From Flavobacteriales bacterium (lineage in GTDB: Bacteria > Bacteroidota > Bacteroidia > Flavobacteriales_E > Vicingaceae), in contig JACJZA010000010.1 in assembly GCA_020635825.1 (NCBI GenBank), positions 123,680 through 187,679 on the forward strand: a stretch of DNA of 64,000 bases, written 5' to 3'. This document shows, one piece after another, positions 9,095 to 19,210 of this stretch (position 1 is the stretch's first letter; each line of letters opens with the position of its first letter). The notes beneath the pieces were generated by a model. The model worked only from the letters and a program-made list of their open reading frames with translations, was not told where the DNA came from and searched no databases. The position numbers and the translations under genes were made by a program.

Positions 9095-10087
9095 TTACTC
9101 TTTATCTAATTTATAAGCTGCAACATTCATCCCGAATGTTAAACCTTTATTTTCAACTAATTCATCTAATTCAGTTAACGACTTTTTACCAAAGTTTCTG
9201 AATTTCAATAAATCATTTTTGTTGAATTGAACTAGGTCACCTAAAGTTTCAACATCAGCAGCTTTTAAACAGTTTAACGCTCTAACTGATAAATCCATAT
9301 CAATTAATTTCGTTTTTAATAACTGTCTCATGTGTAATGAATCTTCATCAAATTCTTCAACTGCAGATTTTTCTTCAGTATCTAAAGTAATTCTCTCATC
9401 TGAGAATAACATAAAGTGGTGAATTAAAATCTTAGCTGCTTCTTTTAATGCTTCTTTAGGGTGAATAGAACCATCAGAAGTAATTTCGAAAACTAATTTT
9501 TCGTAGTCAGTTTTTTGACCAACACGATAGTTCTCGATGTTGTATTTTACATTCTTAATAGGAGTGTGGATAGAATCGATAGCAATAACACCTATTCCTG
9601 CATCAGCAGAAGCATTATCTTCAGACGGAACATATCCTCTTCCTTTATTGATGGTTAATTCTAATTGTAATTTTACTGAAGATTCCATGTTACAAATTAC
9701 ATGCTCAGTGTTTAAAACTTGGAAACCAGAAGTAAATTTACCTATGTCTCCAGCAGTTAATTGTTCTTGACCTGCAATAGTAACAATAACTTTTTCGTTA
9801 TCAGTATCTTCAATTTGTTGTTTAAAACGTACTTGCTTTAAATTTAAGATGATTTGAGTAACATCCTCAACCACTCCTTTAATAGTAGAAAACTCATGAT
9901 CTACTCCTTCTATTTTTACAGATGTTACAGCAAAACCTTCAAGTGAGTTTAATAATACTCTTCTTAAAGCATTTCCTATTGTAATACCATAACCAGGTTC
10001 TAACGGACGAAACTCAAAAGTTCCGAAATAATCGTCAGAATTAATCATGATAACTTTATCTGGTTTTTGGAAATCTAAAATTGCCAT
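9095..10087 (-). CDS. rpoA: DNA-directed RNA polymerase subunit alpha
   Basis: 330 residues. The N-terminal domain for assembly and beta/beta-prime contact spans about 1-235 ([20 protein letters not shown] and [16 protein letters not shown] are the conserved dimer and assembly blocks). A flexible acidic linker follows, then the C-terminal helix-hairpin-helix domain ([44 protein letters not shown]), which binds upstream promoter DNA and activators. Length is standard. It is the penultimate gene of the alpha operon, 20 bases after rpsD. Confidence 0.98.
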   Translation of the reverse strand: MAILDFQKPDKVIMINSDDYFGTFEFRPLEPGYGITIGNALRRVLLNSLEGFAVTSVKIEGVDHEFSTIKGVVEDVTQIILNLKQVRFKQQIEDTDNEKVIVTIAGQEQLTAGDIGKFTSGFQVLNTEHVICNMESSVKLQLELTINKGRGYVPSEDNASADAGIGVIAIDSIHTPIKNVKYNIENYRVGQKTDYEKLVFEITSDGSIHPKEALKEAAKILIHHFMLFSDERITLDTEEKSAVEEFDEDSLHMRQLLKTKLIDMDLSVRALNCLKAADVETLGDLVQFNKNDLLKFRNFGKKSLTELDELVENKGLTFGMNVAAYKLDKE

Positions 10088-10107
10088 AGTTTTTATTTGT
10101 TAAAAAA

Positions 10108-10713
10108 TTATTTAGAGTAAAGCTCTACTATTAATTGTTCTTTAATATTTTCTGGAATTTGTGCTCTTTCCGGAGTTTTAATAAATCTTCCTGTCATTTG
10201 ATTTCCATCCCAATCTAACCATTCAACTTTTACTGAGTTTGCAGATAAAGAAGATGAAATAGCTTCTAAAGATTTTGATTTTTCACGAACTCCAATCACA
10301 TCTCCTTCACTTAATTTATAAGAAGGAATATTAACTAAATTACCGTTAACAGTAATGTGTCTGTGTGTTACTAATTGTCTTGCTCCTCTTCTTGATGGAG
10401 AAATACCTAAACGAAATACAACATTATCTAATCTTGATTCACATAATGCTAATAAGTTCTCACCGGTAATTCCTTTAGTTCTAGATGCTTTATCAAAAAG
10501 ATTAGCAAATTGTCTTTCTAAAATACCGTAAGTATATTTCGCTTTTTGTTTTTCAGCTAACTGAGTAGCGTACTCTGACTGTTTTCCTCTTCTTTTGTTA
10601 GGACCGTGTTGTCCTGGAGGATAATTCTTTTTCTCAAGTGCTTTGTCAGGACCAAAAATTGGTTCTCTGAACTTTCTAGCAATCTTTGATTTTGGACCTC
10701 TATATCTTGCCAT
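10108..10713 (-). CDS. rpsD: 30S ribosomal protein S4
   Basis: 201 residues. Starts [21 protein letters not shown] and carries the S4 RNA-binding domain ([29 protein letters not shown]). S4 nucleates small-subunit assembly on the 5' domain of 16S rRNA. The N-terminal region lacks the Cys-rich zinc knuckle seen in some S4 versions. In many bacteria S4 also represses the alpha operon by binding its own mRNA; the 80-base leader before it (10714-10793) is the longest gap near here, but I could not identify a specific pseudoknot. Confidence 0.97.
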   Translation of the reverse strand: MARYRGPKSKIARKFREPIFGPDKALEKKNYPPGQHGPNKRRGKQSEYATQLAEKQKAKYTYGILERQFANLFDKASRTKGITGENLLALCESRLDNVVFRLGISPSRRGARQLVTHRHITVNGNLVNIPSYKLSEGDVIGVREKSKSLEAISSSLSANSVKVEWLDWDGNQMTGRFIKTPERAQIPENIKEQLIVELYSK

Positions 10714-10793
10714 TTTTGTTTGTTTTTGAAAGGAATGTTATGAATTAAGGTCAATATCCTTCGATAACGTAACTTCCTTCCTGTTATTAATTA

Positions 10794-11180
10794 TTATACT
10801 CTTCTTCTTTTTGGTGGACGACAACCATTGTGTGGTAATGGAGTAATATCTACTATCTCAGTAACTAATATTCCAGTATTGTGGATAGTTCTGATTGCAG
10901 ATTCTCTACCTGCTCCAGGTCCTTTTACAAAAACTTTTACTTTTCTTAAACCGTTTTCGTAAGCTTCTTTTGCACAATCAGCAGCAGCTAACTGAGCAGC
11001 ATAAGGAGTGTTCTTTTTAGAACCTTTAAATCCCATTTTTCCAGCTGAAGACCAAGAAATTACTTGTCCGTTATTATTGGTTAAACTAATAATAATGTTG
11101 TTAAAAGAAGCGTGGATATGAGCTTGTCCGTAAGCTTCGATATTAACTTTCTTTTTCTTCTTTACATTTGTTTTTGCCAT
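10794..11180 (-). CDS. rpsK: 30S ribosomal protein S11
   Basis: 128 residues. It has the conserved [18 protein letters not shown] and the C-terminal CRPPKRRRV tail. S11 lies in the platform of the small subunit and contacts the mRNA in the exit channel and the 16S 690/790 loops. The N-terminus is a short Lys-rich run. It sits between rpsM (21-base gap) and rpsD in the alpha operon. Confidence 0.97.
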   Translation of the reverse strand: MAKTNVKKKKKVNIEAYGQAHIHASFNNIIISLTNNNGQVISWSSAGKMGFKGSKKNTPYAAQLAAADCAKEAYENGLRKVKVFVKGPGAGRESAIRTIHNTGILVTEIVDITPLPHNGCRPPKRRRV

Positions 11181-11201
11181 TGTATAAAGCTTCTTTATTT
11201 A

Positions 11202-11579
11202 TTATTTAGTTGCTTTTTTCTTGTTTGCAACAGTTTTCTTTCTACCTTTTCTAGTTCTAGAGTTGTTTTTGGTACGTTGTCCTCTAAGTGGTAATCCCGC
11301 TCTATGACGAATTCCTCTTTGACATCCGATATCCATTAAACGTTTAATGTTTAATTGAATTTCTGATCTCAATGCTCCTTCAATCTTATAATCATCGGTC
11401 AAAATTTGTCTGATTTTTCCTAAATCATCATCATCCCAATCTTGAACTTTTTTATTTTCGTCAATACCAGCTTTTGCTAAAATTTTAACCGCTGACGATC
11501 TTCCTATTCCAAAAATATAGGTAAGGCCAATTACGCCTCTTTTATTTTTTGGTAAATCTATACCTGCAATTCTTGCCAT
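11202..11579 (-). CDS. rpsM: 30S ribosomal protein S13
   Basis: 125 residues, starting [20 protein letters not shown] with the helix-hairpin-helix [14 protein letters not shown] and the basic tail [19 protein letters not shown]13 is in the head of the small subunit and bridges to L5 and to the P-site tRNA. First of the alpha-operon ribosomal genes after rpmJ. Confidence 0.97.
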   Translation of the reverse strand: MARIAGIDLPKNKRGVIGLTYIFGIGRSSAVKILAKAGIDENKKVQDWDDDDLGKIRQILTDDYKIEGALRSEIQLNIKRLMDIGCQRGIRHRAGLPLRGQRTKNNSRTRKGRKKTVANKKKATK

Positions 11580-11591
11580 AATTGTTATATA

Positions 11592-11708
11592 TTATCCTTG
11601 TCTTTGTTTAAACTTAGGGTTCTTTTTATTAATTACGTACAAACGTCCCTTACGTCTAACTATTTTACAGTCAGCGCTTCTCTTTTTGATTGATGCTCTT
11701 ACTTTCAT
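11592..11708 (-). CDS. rpmJ: 50S ribosomal protein L36 (zinc-free form)
   Basis: A 38-codon gene read directly from the sequence between infA and rpsM. The protein starts [20 protein letters not shown] and ends FKQRQG, which is unmistakable L36. It keeps only one Cys (position 14), so it is the zinc-independent C-minus form. The usual C-plus form has a Cys-x2-Cys...Cys...His cluster in the same places. It stands in the normal position, 12 bases before the rpsM ATG. Confidence 0.95.
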   Translation of the reverse strand: MKVRASIKKRSADCKIVRRKGRLYVINKKNPKFKQRQG

Positions 11709-11802
11709 GAGTCCTTAGTTATTTTTTTATTTATTGTCTCATGGAACTCGCCTTTTGGGCTCGTTTCATCTCTAATAGTTTTTACCTGTTGGCAATTTTT
11801 AT

Positions 11803-12021
11803 TTATTTATATCTAAAAGATATTCTTCCTTTTGTTAAATCATAAGGAGACATTTCAACTTTTACTTTATCTCCCGGCAAAATTCTAATATAGTGCATTC
11901 TCATTTTTCCTGAAATATGAGCTGTAATTACATGCCCATTTTCTAGCTCTACTCTAAACATTGCATTTGACAATGCTTCTATAATCGTTCCGTCTTGCTC
12001 TATAGACGCTTGTTTTGCCAT
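11803..12021 (-). CDS. infA: Translation initiation factor IF-1
   Basis: 72 residues of a single OB-fold, with [20 protein letters not shown] and the C-terminal [15 protein letters not shown]-1 occupies the A site of the 30S subunit and helps IF-2 and IF-3 select the initiator tRNA. It directly abuts map (its ATG follows the map stop without a gap). A 94-base spacer separates it from rpmJ. Confidence 0.97.
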   Translation of the reverse strand: MAKQASIEQDGTIIEALSNAMFRVELENGHVITAHISGKMRMHYIRILPGDKVKVEMSPYDLTKGRISFRYK

Positions 12022-12807
12022 TTATTTTTTATTTTTTAATACTTCTTCTATGAACTTATGCGTTGATAAAACTTCTGCTTTTCCTTTTCTAATTGCTACA
12101 TCATGTTCAAAATGTGCTGATGGTAGATTATCTTTTGTAACTATTGTCCAACCATCACTAGCTTGAATTACATTTCTTACTCCCATATTAATCATTGGCT
12201 CTATTGCCAGAACCATCCCCTCTTTTAATGTTAATCCATTTCCTCGTTTTCCGTAATTTGGTACTTCGGGTGCTTCATGAAGATTTCTTCCTAACCCGTG
12301 TCCTACTAGTTCTCTTACCACACCATATCCATTTTCTTCTGCATGGCTTTGAACGGCATATCCAATATCTCCTAATCTATTTCCAGCAACTGCAACTTCA
12401 ATAGCTCTATTTAAACATTCCTTCGTTACTTCCAATAATCTTTTTACTTCATCACTTACTTCTCCAACTTCAAATGTGTATGCGACATCGCCATAGAATC
12501 CATTTTTTAAGACTCCACAATCTACAGAAATAATATCACCATTCTGTAAAGGTTTGTCATTTGGTATACCATGAACTACAGCTTCATTTAATGAAGTACA
12601 TAATGTATTAGGAAAGTCATACATTCCTAAAAACCCGGGGTCTGCACCATTATCTCTAATGAACTCTTCGGCTATTTTATCTAACTGAAGTGTAGTAACT
12701 CCCGGTTCAATTATTTTAGCAACTTCTGCTAAAGTTTTTCCAACAAGCAAAGAACTTTCTCTAATTAACTCAATCTCTTCCTCGGTCTTATAATAAATTT
12801 TTGCCAT
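12022..12807 (-). CDS. map: Type I methionine aminopeptidase
   Basis: 261 residues of the pita-bread fold. The metal-binding residues are present in family positions: Asp in ISVDCGV and in FYGDVAYTF, His in GHGLGRNLHEAPEVPNYG, Glu in LAIEPMIN, and Glu in HFEHDVAI. It removes the initiator Met from nascent proteins with a small second residue. The position between secY and infA is typical for Bacteroidota, where adk is absent from this slot. Confidence 0.97.
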   Translation of the reverse strand: MAKIYYKTEEEIELIRESSLLVGKTLAEVAKIIEPGVTTLQLDKIAEEFIRDNGADPGFLGMYDFPNTLCTSLNEAVVHGIPNDKPLQNGDIISVDCGVLKNGFYGDVAYTFEVGEVSDEVKRLLEVTKECLNRAIEVAVAGNRLGDIGYAVQSHAEENGYGVVRELVGHGLGRNLHEAPEVPNYGKRGNGLTLKEGMVLAIEPMINMGVRNVIQASDGWTIVTKDNLPSAHFEHDVAIRKGKAEVLSTHKFIEEVLKNKK

Positions 12808-12811
12808 AAGA

Positions 12812-14161
12812 CTAACCTACCATTCCCATACCAGTACTAGATCTACCTTTGATTTTTCCTGTTTTCATTAACCCATCATAATGACGCATTAATAAATGAC
12901 TTTCTATTTGCTGTAATGTATCTAAAATTACTCCCACCATAATCAATAATGATGTTCCTCCATAGAAGTAAGCAAATGCATTGTTTACTCCAGCTATCAT
13001 GGCAAAAGCAGGTAATATCGCTACTAATGCTAAGAAAATTGAGCCTGGTAAAGTAATTCTTGACATTACATTATCAATAAATTCTGCAGTTTTTTTACCT
13101 GGTTTGATTCCAGGAATAAAACCACCATTTCTTTTCATTTCATCTGCCATTTGGTTAGGATTAACCGTAACAGCAGTATAAAAGTAGGTAAAAGCTATAA
13201 TCATTATAGCAAATACTAAGTTATAAGCAAATCCATTCGGATTACTGAATGTTGCAACAAACCATGAAGTAACTCCAGACTCTCCAAATCCAGCTAATGT
13301 TAATGGAATAAACATAATTGCTTGAGCAAAAATGATAGGCATTACTCCAGCAGCATTTACTTTTAATGGTATATATTGTCTTACTCCACCATATTGTTTA
13401 TTACCTACTATTCTTTTAGCATATTGTACCGGAATTCTTCTTGTTCCTTGAACTAATAAAATAGACAATACAACCACAAATAATAATAATGCAATTTCTA
13501 TTAGTAAGATGATTGGACCACCTACACCACCTATTCCAAAACGAGATGCAATCTCAAATACAAAAGCTGATGGAAGGTTCGCAACTATACCAATCATAAT
13601 TAATAATGATATACCATTTCCAATACCTTTTTCAGTAATTCTCTCTCCTATCCACATTACAAACATAGTACCTGTTACAAGTAACAATACGGTAGAGAAC
13701 CACCACATTGGACCAGCATCAGGAACAACACCTTGATGAGTTGTAACTTGAGATGCAATATATCCAGGAGCTTGGAATGCAGTAATAAAAATGGTTAAGA
13801 ATCTAGTAATTTGATTTACTTTTCTTCTACCACTTTCTCCCTCTTTTTGTAATCTTTGGAAGTAAGGAATAGCCATTCCTAATAATTGAATTACAATTGA
13901 AGCAGAGATATAAGGCATAATTCCTAAAGCAAAAATAGATGCTCTAGAAAATGCTCCCCCTGCAAAAATATTTATTAAGTCAATCAAACCACCACTACCA
14001 TTGTTAGCATTTGCAGCTTCCAAAGCAACAGAATCAACACCTGGTAAAACCACATACGATCCTAAACGGTATACTAATAAAAGACCTAGAGTATTGATGA
14101 TTCTAGTTCTTAAATCTTCAATACTCCAAATATTTTTTAAGGTATCTATAAATTTCTTCAT
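12812..14161 (-). CDS. secY: Protein translocase subunit SecY
   Basis: 449 residues with about ten transmembrane helices, forming the central channel of the SecYEG translocon in the inner membrane. Hallmarks include the plug-helix region after TM1, GIMPYISASIVIQLL in TM2, the cytoplasmic loop RRIPVQYAKR, and the C-terminal loop with PGIKPGKKTAEFI. It lies 7 bases after rplO and 4 bases before map. Confidence 0.98.
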   Translation of the reverse strand: MKKFIDTLKNIWSIEDLRTRIINTLGLLLVYRLGSYVVLPGVDSVALEAANANNGSGGLIDLINIFAGGAFSRASIFALGIMPYISASIVIQLLGMAIPYFQRLQKEGESGRRKVNQITRFLTIFITAFQAPGYIASQVTTHQGVVPDAGPMWWFSTVLLLVTGTMFVMWIGERITEKGIGNGISLLIMIGIVANLPSAFVFEIASRFGIGGVGGPIILLIEIALLLFVVVLSILLVQGTRRIPVQYAKRIVGNKQYGGVRQYIPLKVNAAGVMPIIFAQAIMFIPLTLAGFGESGVTSWFVATFSNPNGFAYNLVFAIMIIAFTYFYTAVTVNPNQMADEMKRNGGFIPGIKPGKKTAEFIDNVMSRITLPGSIFLALVAILPAFAMIAGVNNAFAYFYGGTSLLIMVGVILDTLQQIESHLLMRHYDGLMKTGKIKGRSSTGMGMVG

Positions 14162-14168
14162 GCTCTAA

Positions 14169-14615
14169 TTATAGTGTATTAGCTTCTCCTCCTTGTGCTT
14201 CAATTGCAGCTTTTGCTGTTGCAGAAAAAGCATGAACAGTTACATTTAATTTAGCTTTTAATTCTCCTCTACCTAAAATCTTAATTCTATCATTTTTAGA
14301 AGCTAAACCATTCTCAACTAATACTTCTAATGAAATTTCTTTTACTTTTTTATTGTCAACTAAAGTTTGTAATGTATCCAAATTGATTCCTTTATACTCA
14401 ACTCTGTTGATATTTTTAAAACCGAATTTAGGTACTCTTCTTTGTAAAGGCATTTGACCACCTTCAAAACCAACTTTTTTTGAGTAACCTGATCTAGATT
14501 TAGCACCTTTGTGACCTCTTGTTGAAGTTCCACCTCTACCTGATCCTTGACCACGTCCTACTCGCTTACGCTGTTTAACTGAACCTTCCGCAGGTTGTAA
14601 ATTTGATAAGTTCAT
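14169..14615 (-). CDS. rplO: 50S ribosomal protein L15
   Basis: 148 residues. Starts MNLSNLQPAEGSVKQRKRVG, followed by the Gly/Arg-rich RNA-binding extension (RGQGSGRGGTSTRGHKGAKS) and a C-terminal globular domain. A late assembly protein near the central protuberance. In the spc operon between rpmD and secY. Confidence 0.97.
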   Translation of the reverse strand: MNLSNLQPAEGSVKQRKRVGRGQGSGRGGTSTRGHKGAKSRSGYSKKVGFEGGQMPLQRRVPKFGFKNINRVEYKGINLDTLQTLVDNKKVKEISLEVLVENGLASKNDRIKILGRGELKAKLNVTVHAFSATAKAAIEAQGGEANTL

Positions 14616-14633
14616 TTTTTATTGTATTAAATA

Positions 14634-14816
14634 TTATTTTACTTCTTCAACTTGAATTAAATGTTGAACCTTATTTACCATTCCCATAATTTGGGGAGTA
14701 GCTTCATGCTCAACAACTTGATTCATTTTTCTTAACCCTAAAGCGGTTAAGGTTTTTTTCTGACGAGCCGGTCTATTAATTTGACTCTTCACTTGTTTTA
14801 TTCTAACTTTTGCCAT
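14634..14816 (-). CDS. rpmD: 50S ribosomal protein L30
   Basis: 60 residues, starting MAKVRIKQVKSQINRPARQK with ALGLRKMNQVVEHEATPQI, the normal single-domain L30. Not universal in bacteria but usual in Bacteroidota. Placed between rpsE and rplO. Confidence 0.96.
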   Translation of the reverse strand: MAKVRIKQVKSQINRPARQKKTLTALGLRKMNQVVEHEATPQIMGMVNKVQHLIQVEEVK

Positions 14817-14831
14817 CTTTGTAGACTTATT

Positions 14832-15344
14832 CTATCCGTTAAATACTTTATCTAATTCAACACCTCTGTGTTCAGCTACTGTATAAGCATCTCTTAATTG
14901 TTCTAATGCATCCATTGTTGCTTTAACCACATTATGAGGGTTTGATGATCCTTTTGATTTGGCTAATACATCAGTAATACCAACACTTTCAAAAACAGCA
15001 CGCATTGCACCACCAGCAATTACTCCGGTACCATGTGCAGCAGGTCTGATGAAAACTCTAGCTCCACCGTATTTTCCATTTTGCTCATGAGGAATTGTTC
15101 CATTAATTACAGGAACTCTGATTAGATTTTTCTTTGCTGATTCAATTCCTTTTGTAATTGCCTCAGTTACCTCATTTGCTTTACCTAAACCGTGTCCAAC
15201 AACATTTTTTTCATCACCAACAACTACAATTGCAGAGAAACTGAAATTTCTACCACCTTTAGTTACTTTAGTTACTCTATTAATAGCAACTAACTTGTCT
15301 TTTAATTCGGTTTCGGTTGATCTTACTTTATTTGTATTTCCCAT
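14832..15344 (-). CDS. rpsE: 30S ribosomal protein S5
   Basis: 170 residues. The N-terminal double-stranded RNA-binding domain ([19 protein letters not shown] through GLGKANEV) is followed by the S5 C-terminal domain with [18 protein letters not shown] and [16 protein letters not shown]5 is at the mRNA entry and is involved in decoding accuracy. The loop carrying spectinomycin-resistance mutations looks intact. Confidence 0.97.
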   Translation of the reverse strand: MGNTNKVRSTETELKDKLVAINRVTKVTKGGRNFSFSAIVVVGDEKNVVGHGLGKANEVTEAITKGIESAKKNLIRVPVINGTIPHEQNGKYGGARVFIRPAAHGTGVIAGGAMRAVFESVGITDVLAKSKGSSNPHNVVKATMDALEQLRDAYTVAEHRGVELDKVFNG

Positions 15345-15363
15345 ATCTAAATATAAATCAATA

Positions 15364-15717
15364 TTAGAATTTTAAACCACCTTCACGAGCAGCATCTGCT
15401 AATGCTTTTACTCTTCCGTGATATAAATAACCATTTCTATCAAAAGCAACATTTTGAACTCCTGCCTGTACAGCTTTTTCAGCTATAGCTTTTCCAACCA
15501 TTGCAGCGATTTCAGTTTTAGTTCCTTTTGCTTTTACATCTTTTTGAGTTGATGAAGCGGCAACGATTGTTTTACCAGTTTCATCATTAATTACTTGAGC
15601 GTAAATTTCTTTATTGCTTCTAAAAACAGACAATCTAGGTTGATTAACTGTTCCTTTAACAATTTTTCTAATACGTCTCTTAATTCGTAATCTTCTATCG
15701 CTTTTACTTAGTGCCAT
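15364..15717 (-). CDS. rplR: 50S ribosomal protein L18
   Basis: 117 residues. Starts [20 protein letters not shown] with a basic N-terminus; the core is [18 protein letters not shown] and it ends [19 protein letters not shown]. Binds 5S rRNA with L5 in the central protuberance. Confidence 0.97.
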   Translation of the reverse strand: MALSKSDRRLRIKRRIRKIVKGTVNQPRLSVFRSNKEIYAQVINDETGKTIVAASSTQKDVKAKGTKTEIAAMVGKAIAEKAVQAGVQNVAFDRNGYLYHGRVKALADAAREGGLKF

Positions 15718-15736
15718 AATACTTGTTTATTATGAT

Positions 15737-16291
15737 TTATTTTTTAGCTGCAGATTTACCTGCTTTTCTTCTTAATTGTTCACCTTCGAACTTAATACCT
15801 TTACCCTTATATGGTTCTGGTTTTCTTAATGATCTAATTTTAGCTGCAACGTGACCAATTAATTGTTTATCGTGCGATTCTAAAATAATTGTAGGATTTT
15901 TTCCTCTTTCTGTTTGAGTTGTTACCTTAATTTCATTTGGCAACTGAAAAACAACGTTATGAGAAAATCCTAATGAAAGCTCTAAGTTTTGTCCAGTATT
16001 GCTAGCTCTATAACCAACTCCTACTAATTCTTGAACTGTTTTATAACCTTCAGAAACTCCCACAACCATATTGCTTATTAAAGCTCTGTATAAACCATGT
16101 TTAGCTTTATGAGGAATTTCTTCAGTGTGTCTTTTCACATTTACTTCATTCCCTTCAACTTCAACCGTTAAAGCTTCATCAACTTTTTGAGATAATTCTC
16201 CTTTAGGTCCTTTCACAGTTACCAATCCATTTTCAACTTTCACTTCTACCCCTTGAGGTATATTGATTGGTGCATTTCCTATTCTTGACAT
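15737..16291 (-). CDS. rplF: 50S ribosomal protein L6
   Basis: 184 residues with the two tandem L6 domains. Starts MSRIGNAPINIPQGVEV; the second-domain signature is PEPYKGKGIKFEGEQLRRKA near the C-terminus. Located near the factor-binding site of the large subunit. Confidence 0.97.
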   Translation of the reverse strand: MSRIGNAPINIPQGVEVKVENGLVTVKGPKGELSQKVDEALTVEVEGNEVNVKRHTEEIPHKAKHGLYRALISNMVVGVSEGYKTVQELVGVGYRASNTGQNLELSLGFSHNVVFQLPNEIKVTTQTERGKNPTIILESHDKQLIGHVAAKIRSLRKPEPYKGKGIKFEGEQLRRKAGKSAAKK

Positions 16292-16317
16292 AACTCTTAA
16301 ACTTTCTTAATTTCTTA

Positions 16318-16713
16318 TTAATAAACGTAACATAATACTTCACCACCCACGTTATCTCTTCTAGCTTCTTTATCAGTCATCACACCTTTAGAAGTAGAAA
16401 CGATAGCTACACCTAATCCATTGATTACTCTTGGCATGGTTGAAGCACCTGAATATTTTCTTAAACCAGGCTTACTTGCTCTAGTTAAACTAGTGATAGC
16501 CGGAACTTTTGTTTTTGGATGATACTTTAATGCAATTTTAATATTCCCTTGCACTGAATCTTCTTCAAACTTATAATTTAGGATATAGCCTTTATCGAAT
16601 AAAATCTTTGTGATTTCTTTTTTAATATTCGAAGCAGGAATATCAACTATTCTATGTTTTGCATTAACAGCGTTTCTTAATCTTGTTAAATAATCTGCTA
16701 TTGGATCTGTCAT
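16318..16713 (-). CDS. rpsH: 30S ribosomal protein S8
   Basis: 131 residues. Starts [20 protein letters not shown] and has the C-terminal signature [21 protein letters not shown] central-domain assembly protein. In E. coli S8 is the feedback repressor of the spc operon; no corresponding mRNA site was identified here. Confidence 0.97.
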   Translation of the reverse strand: MTDPIADYLTRLRNAVNAKHRIVDIPASNIKKEITKILFDKGYILNYKFEEDSVQGNIKIALKYHPKTKVPAITSLTRASKPGLRKYSGASTMPRVINGLGVAIVSTSKGVMTDKEARRDNVGGEVLCYVY

Positions 16714-16741
16714 TTTTAATCCTTTTTAAATAATTATTATC

Positions 16742-17011
16742 TTACCAACTTGCTTTTTTAATTCCAGGAATTAAACCAGCTGAAGCCATTTCTCTGAAAG
16801 TTACACGAGAGATACCAAATTGTCTCATATATCCTCTTGGTCTTCCCGTTAATTTACATCTATTGTGTAGTCTAACTTTAGAAGAATTTTTAGGTAGTTT
16901 TTGAAGAGCGTCCCAATCTCCGGCTGCTTTTAATGCTGCTCTTTTTTCAGCATATTTTTCAACCATTGCTTCTCTTTTGCGCTCTCTCGCTTTCATTGAT
17001 TCTTTAGCCAT
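16742..17011 (-). CDS. rpsN: 30S ribosomal protein S14 (zinc-free form)
   Basis: 89 residues, starting [20 protein letters not shown], with [20 protein letters not shown] and a KKASW end. Only one Cys is present, so this is the C-minus long form that needs no zinc, as with rpmJ in the same operon. Three bases separate it from rplE. Confidence 0.96.
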   Translation of the reverse strand: MAKESMKARERKREAMVEKYAEKRAALKAAGDWDALQKLPKNSSKVRLHNRCKLTGRPRGYMRQFGISRVTFREMASAGLIPGIKKASW

Positions 17012-17014
17012 ATC

Positions 17015-17566
17015 TTATTTTTTCTTAAATGGTAAACCAAATTCAGTTAATAATGCTAATCCTTCTTCATTAGTATTAGCTGATGTAACGAATGTAATAT
17101 CCATTCCTGTTACATTTTTAATTTTATCGATATCAATTTCAGGGAAAATGATTTGTTCTTTAATACCTAACGTGTAGTTTCCACTTCCATCAAATCCTTT
17201 ATTTTCAATTCCTCTGAAATCTCTCGTTCTAGGTAAAGAAACCGAAATTAATCTATCTAAAAACTCATACATTCTATCACCTCTTAAGGTAACTCTTGCT
17301 CCAATAGGCATTCCTTTTCTTAATTTAAAGTTCGAAACGTCCTTTTTAGAATAAGTTGCATTAGCTTTTTGTCCAGAAATTAATGTCATTTCTTCAACAG
17401 CAGATTCGACTAATCTTTTATCAGAAACTGCATCTCCAACACCTTGGTTTAAACAGATCTTTTTTAATTTAGGAACCTGCATAATAGAAGAGTACTGAAA
17501 TTTATCTTTTAAAGATGAAATTATCTCTTCTTTATACTTAGTTTTTAATCTTGGCGTGTGACTCAT
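17015..17566 (-). CDS. rplE: 50S ribosomal protein L5
   Basis: 183 residues with [20 protein letters not shown] and the C-terminal [16 protein letters not shown] block. L5 binds 5S rRNA and bridges to S13 and P-site tRNA. Its ATG shares one base with the rplX stop codon (TAATG), which suggests coupled translation. Confidence 0.97.
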   Translation of the reverse strand: MSHTPRLKTKYKEEIISSLKDKFQYSSIMQVPKLKKICLNQGVGDAVSDKRLVESAVEEMTLISGQKANATYSKKDVSNFKLRKGMPIGARVTLRGDRMYEFLDRLISVSLPRTRDFRGIENKGFDGSGNYTLGIKEQIIFPEIDIDKIKNVTGMDITFVTSANTNEEGLALLTEFGLPFKKK

Positions 17567-17889
17567 TATGCTATTACCTCCCCTGACTTTTTAGAATAAC
17601 GTACTTTATTTCCTTTATCATCTGTTTTTCTACCTATTCTAGTAGCATTTCCTTTACCATCTACAACCATTAGGTTAGAAATATGGATAGGTGCTTCCTC
17701 ATGAACAATACCACCTTGTGGATTTGCAGCATTAGGCTTTGTATGTTTAGACATTTTTTTAATGTCATTACCTTCTACAATAGCTCTACCTTTTTCAGGG
17801 TACACTTTTCTAACTGTACCTTCAGCACCTTTGGATTCTCCTGCAATAACTCTTACAGTATCTCCTTTCTTTATGTGTAATTTAGCCAT
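17566..17889 (-). CDS. rplX: 50S ribosomal protein L24
   Basis: 107 residues. The KOW motif is at the N-terminus ([22 protein letters not shown]), followed by the family block [14 protein letters not shown] and [11 protein letters not shown]. An early assembly protein near the exit tunnel. The stop overlaps the rplE start. Confidence 0.97.
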   Translation of the reverse strand: MAKLHIKKGDTVRVIAGESKGAEGTVRKVYPEKGRAIVEGNDIKKMSKHTKPNAANPQGGIVHEEAPIHISNLMVVDGKGNATRIGRKTDDKGNKVRYSKKSGEVIA

Positions 17890-17915
17890 AACTAAAATGT
17901 TTCTTTGTTCTTAAT

Positions 17916-18284
17916 TTATAACACCTCTGGTGCTAATGAAACGATTTTCATAAATTCTTTTTCACGCAATTCTCTGGCTACTGGCCCAAAAATACGAGTA
18001 CCTCTCATTTCACCAGCAGCGTTTAATAAAACCGCAGCATTGTCGTCAAATCTGATGTATGACCCATCAGGTCTTCTAATTTCTTTTTTGGTTCTTACCA
18101 CAACAGCTTTAGCTACTGCTCCTTTTTTTACGTTACCTGCAGGCATTGCTTGTTTAACACTAACAACAATGGTATCTCCTACAGAAGCATATCTTCTTTT
18201 AGAACCTCCTAAAACTTTTATACAAAGTACTTCTTTTGCTCCGCTGTTATCTGCTACAGATAATCTTGTTTCTTGCTGTATCAT
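17916..18284 (-). CDS. rplN: 50S ribosomal protein L14
   Basis: 122 residues. Starts [20 protein letters not shown] and has [20 protein letters not shown]. It lies at the subunit interface (bridge B8) and is the docking site of the silencing factor RsfS. Directly follows rpsQ with a 2-base gap. Confidence 0.98.
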   Translation of the reverse strand: MIQQETRLSVADNSGAKEVLCIKVLGGSKRRYASVGDTIVVSVKQAMPAGNVKKGAVAKAVVVRTKKEIRRPDGSYIRFDDNAAVLLNAAGEMRGTRIFGPVARELREKEFMKIVSLAPEVL

Positions 18285-18286
18285 AA

Positions 18287-18544
18287 TTATTTAGCTCTTT
18301 CAATAATTTCTACTAATCTCCAACATTTGTTTTTGCTCAATGGTCTAGTTTCCATGATCTTAACAGTATCTCCAATGTTACAATCATTTTTGTCGTCATG
18401 AGCCATAAACTTAGTAGTAGTTTTAACGAACTTACCGTAGATAGGGTGTTTTACCTTTCTTTCTACTGAAATAACAATGGATTTATCCATTTTGTTACTT
18501 ACTACTAATCCTATTCTTTCTTTTCTTAAGTTTCTATTTTCCAT
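18287..18544 (-). CDS. rpsQ: 30S ribosomal protein S17
   Basis: 85 residues of an OB-fold, with [19 protein letters not shown] and the C-terminal [21 protein letters not shown] primary 16S rRNA-binding protein. Confidence 0.97.
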   Translation of the reverse strand: MENRNLRKERIGLVVSNKMDKSIVISVERKVKHPIYGKFVKTTTKFMAHDDKNDCNIGDTVKIMETRPLSKNKCWRLVEIIERAK

Positions 18545-18555
18545 CTTAAGTCGTT

Positions 18556-18750
18556 TTATGCTTGAAGCTCTCTTTTTCTAAGCTCGGTTTGAATTCTTGC
18601 AACTGTTCTTCTAACTTGCTTAATTTGAGAAGGGTTTTCTATTGGAGAAACTGCATGTCCCAATTTAAGTTTAGCTAAAACACTTTTTTGTTCTTGTAAT
18701 TTTTCAGTTAAATCGTCAACTGAAAGATCTTTAATATCTACTTGCTTCAT
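18556..18750 (-). CDS. rpmC: 50S ribosomal protein L29
   Basis: 64 residues, a two-helix protein starting [20 protein letters not shown] with the basic end [15 protein letters not shown]. Located at the tunnel exit close to L23. Confidence 0.96.
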   Translation of the reverse strand: MKQVDIKDLSVDDLTEKLQEQKSVLAKLKLGHAVSPIENPSQIKQVRRTVARIQTELRKRELQA

Positions 18751-18763
18751 CGCTTATCAATTA

Positions 18764-19183
18764 TTATTCTACGTAGTCTCTTCTGATTATAAACTTTGTT
18801 TTAACTGGTAATTTTTGAGCAGCTAATCTTAATGCTTCTTTTGCGACTTCCAACGGTACACCATCAGCTTCAAAAATTATTTTACCAGGACGAACAGGAG
18901 CTACCCATAATTCAGGGTTACCTTTTCCTTTACCCATCCTTACCTCTGCAGGTTTTTTAGTTACAGGCTTATCTGGAAATATTCTAATCCAAATTTGTCC
19001 TTCCCTTTTCATATATCTTGTTACTGCAATCCTAGCTGCTTCAATCTGACGAGCAGTAATCCAACATTCTTCTAATGTTTTGATTGCAAACGATCCAAAT
19101 GCAATTTGATTTCCTCTTTGAGCGATTCCTTTCATACGCCCTTTTTGCATTTTTCTAAATTTCGTTCTCTTCGGTTGTAACAT
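18764..19183 (-). CDS. rplP: 50S ribosomal protein L16
   Basis: 139 residues. Starts [20 protein letters not shown] and has the [19 protein letters not shown] loop. Placed at the A-site tRNA elbow region; needed for peptidyl transfer. Confidence 0.97.
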   Translation of the reverse strand: MLQPKRTKFRKMQKGRMKGIAQRGNQIAFGSFAIKTLEECWITARQIEAARIAVTRYMKREGQIWIRIFPDKPVTKKPAEVRMGKGKGNPELWVAPVRPGKIIFEADGVPLEVAKEALRLAAQKLPVKTKFIIRRDYVE

Positions 19184-19210
19184 TGTTTATAATTTTTTTC
19201 TTCTTAATCC

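Noticed and set aside
10714..10793. Leader of rpsD as an S4-binding pseudoknot
   Set aside because: I could not find a convincing nested pairing, and S4 autoregulation is not established in this phylum.
11709..11802. Spacer between infA and rpmJ as a riboswitch or leader
   Set aside because: Only a 3-bp GC stem was found and no known structure; nothing supportable.
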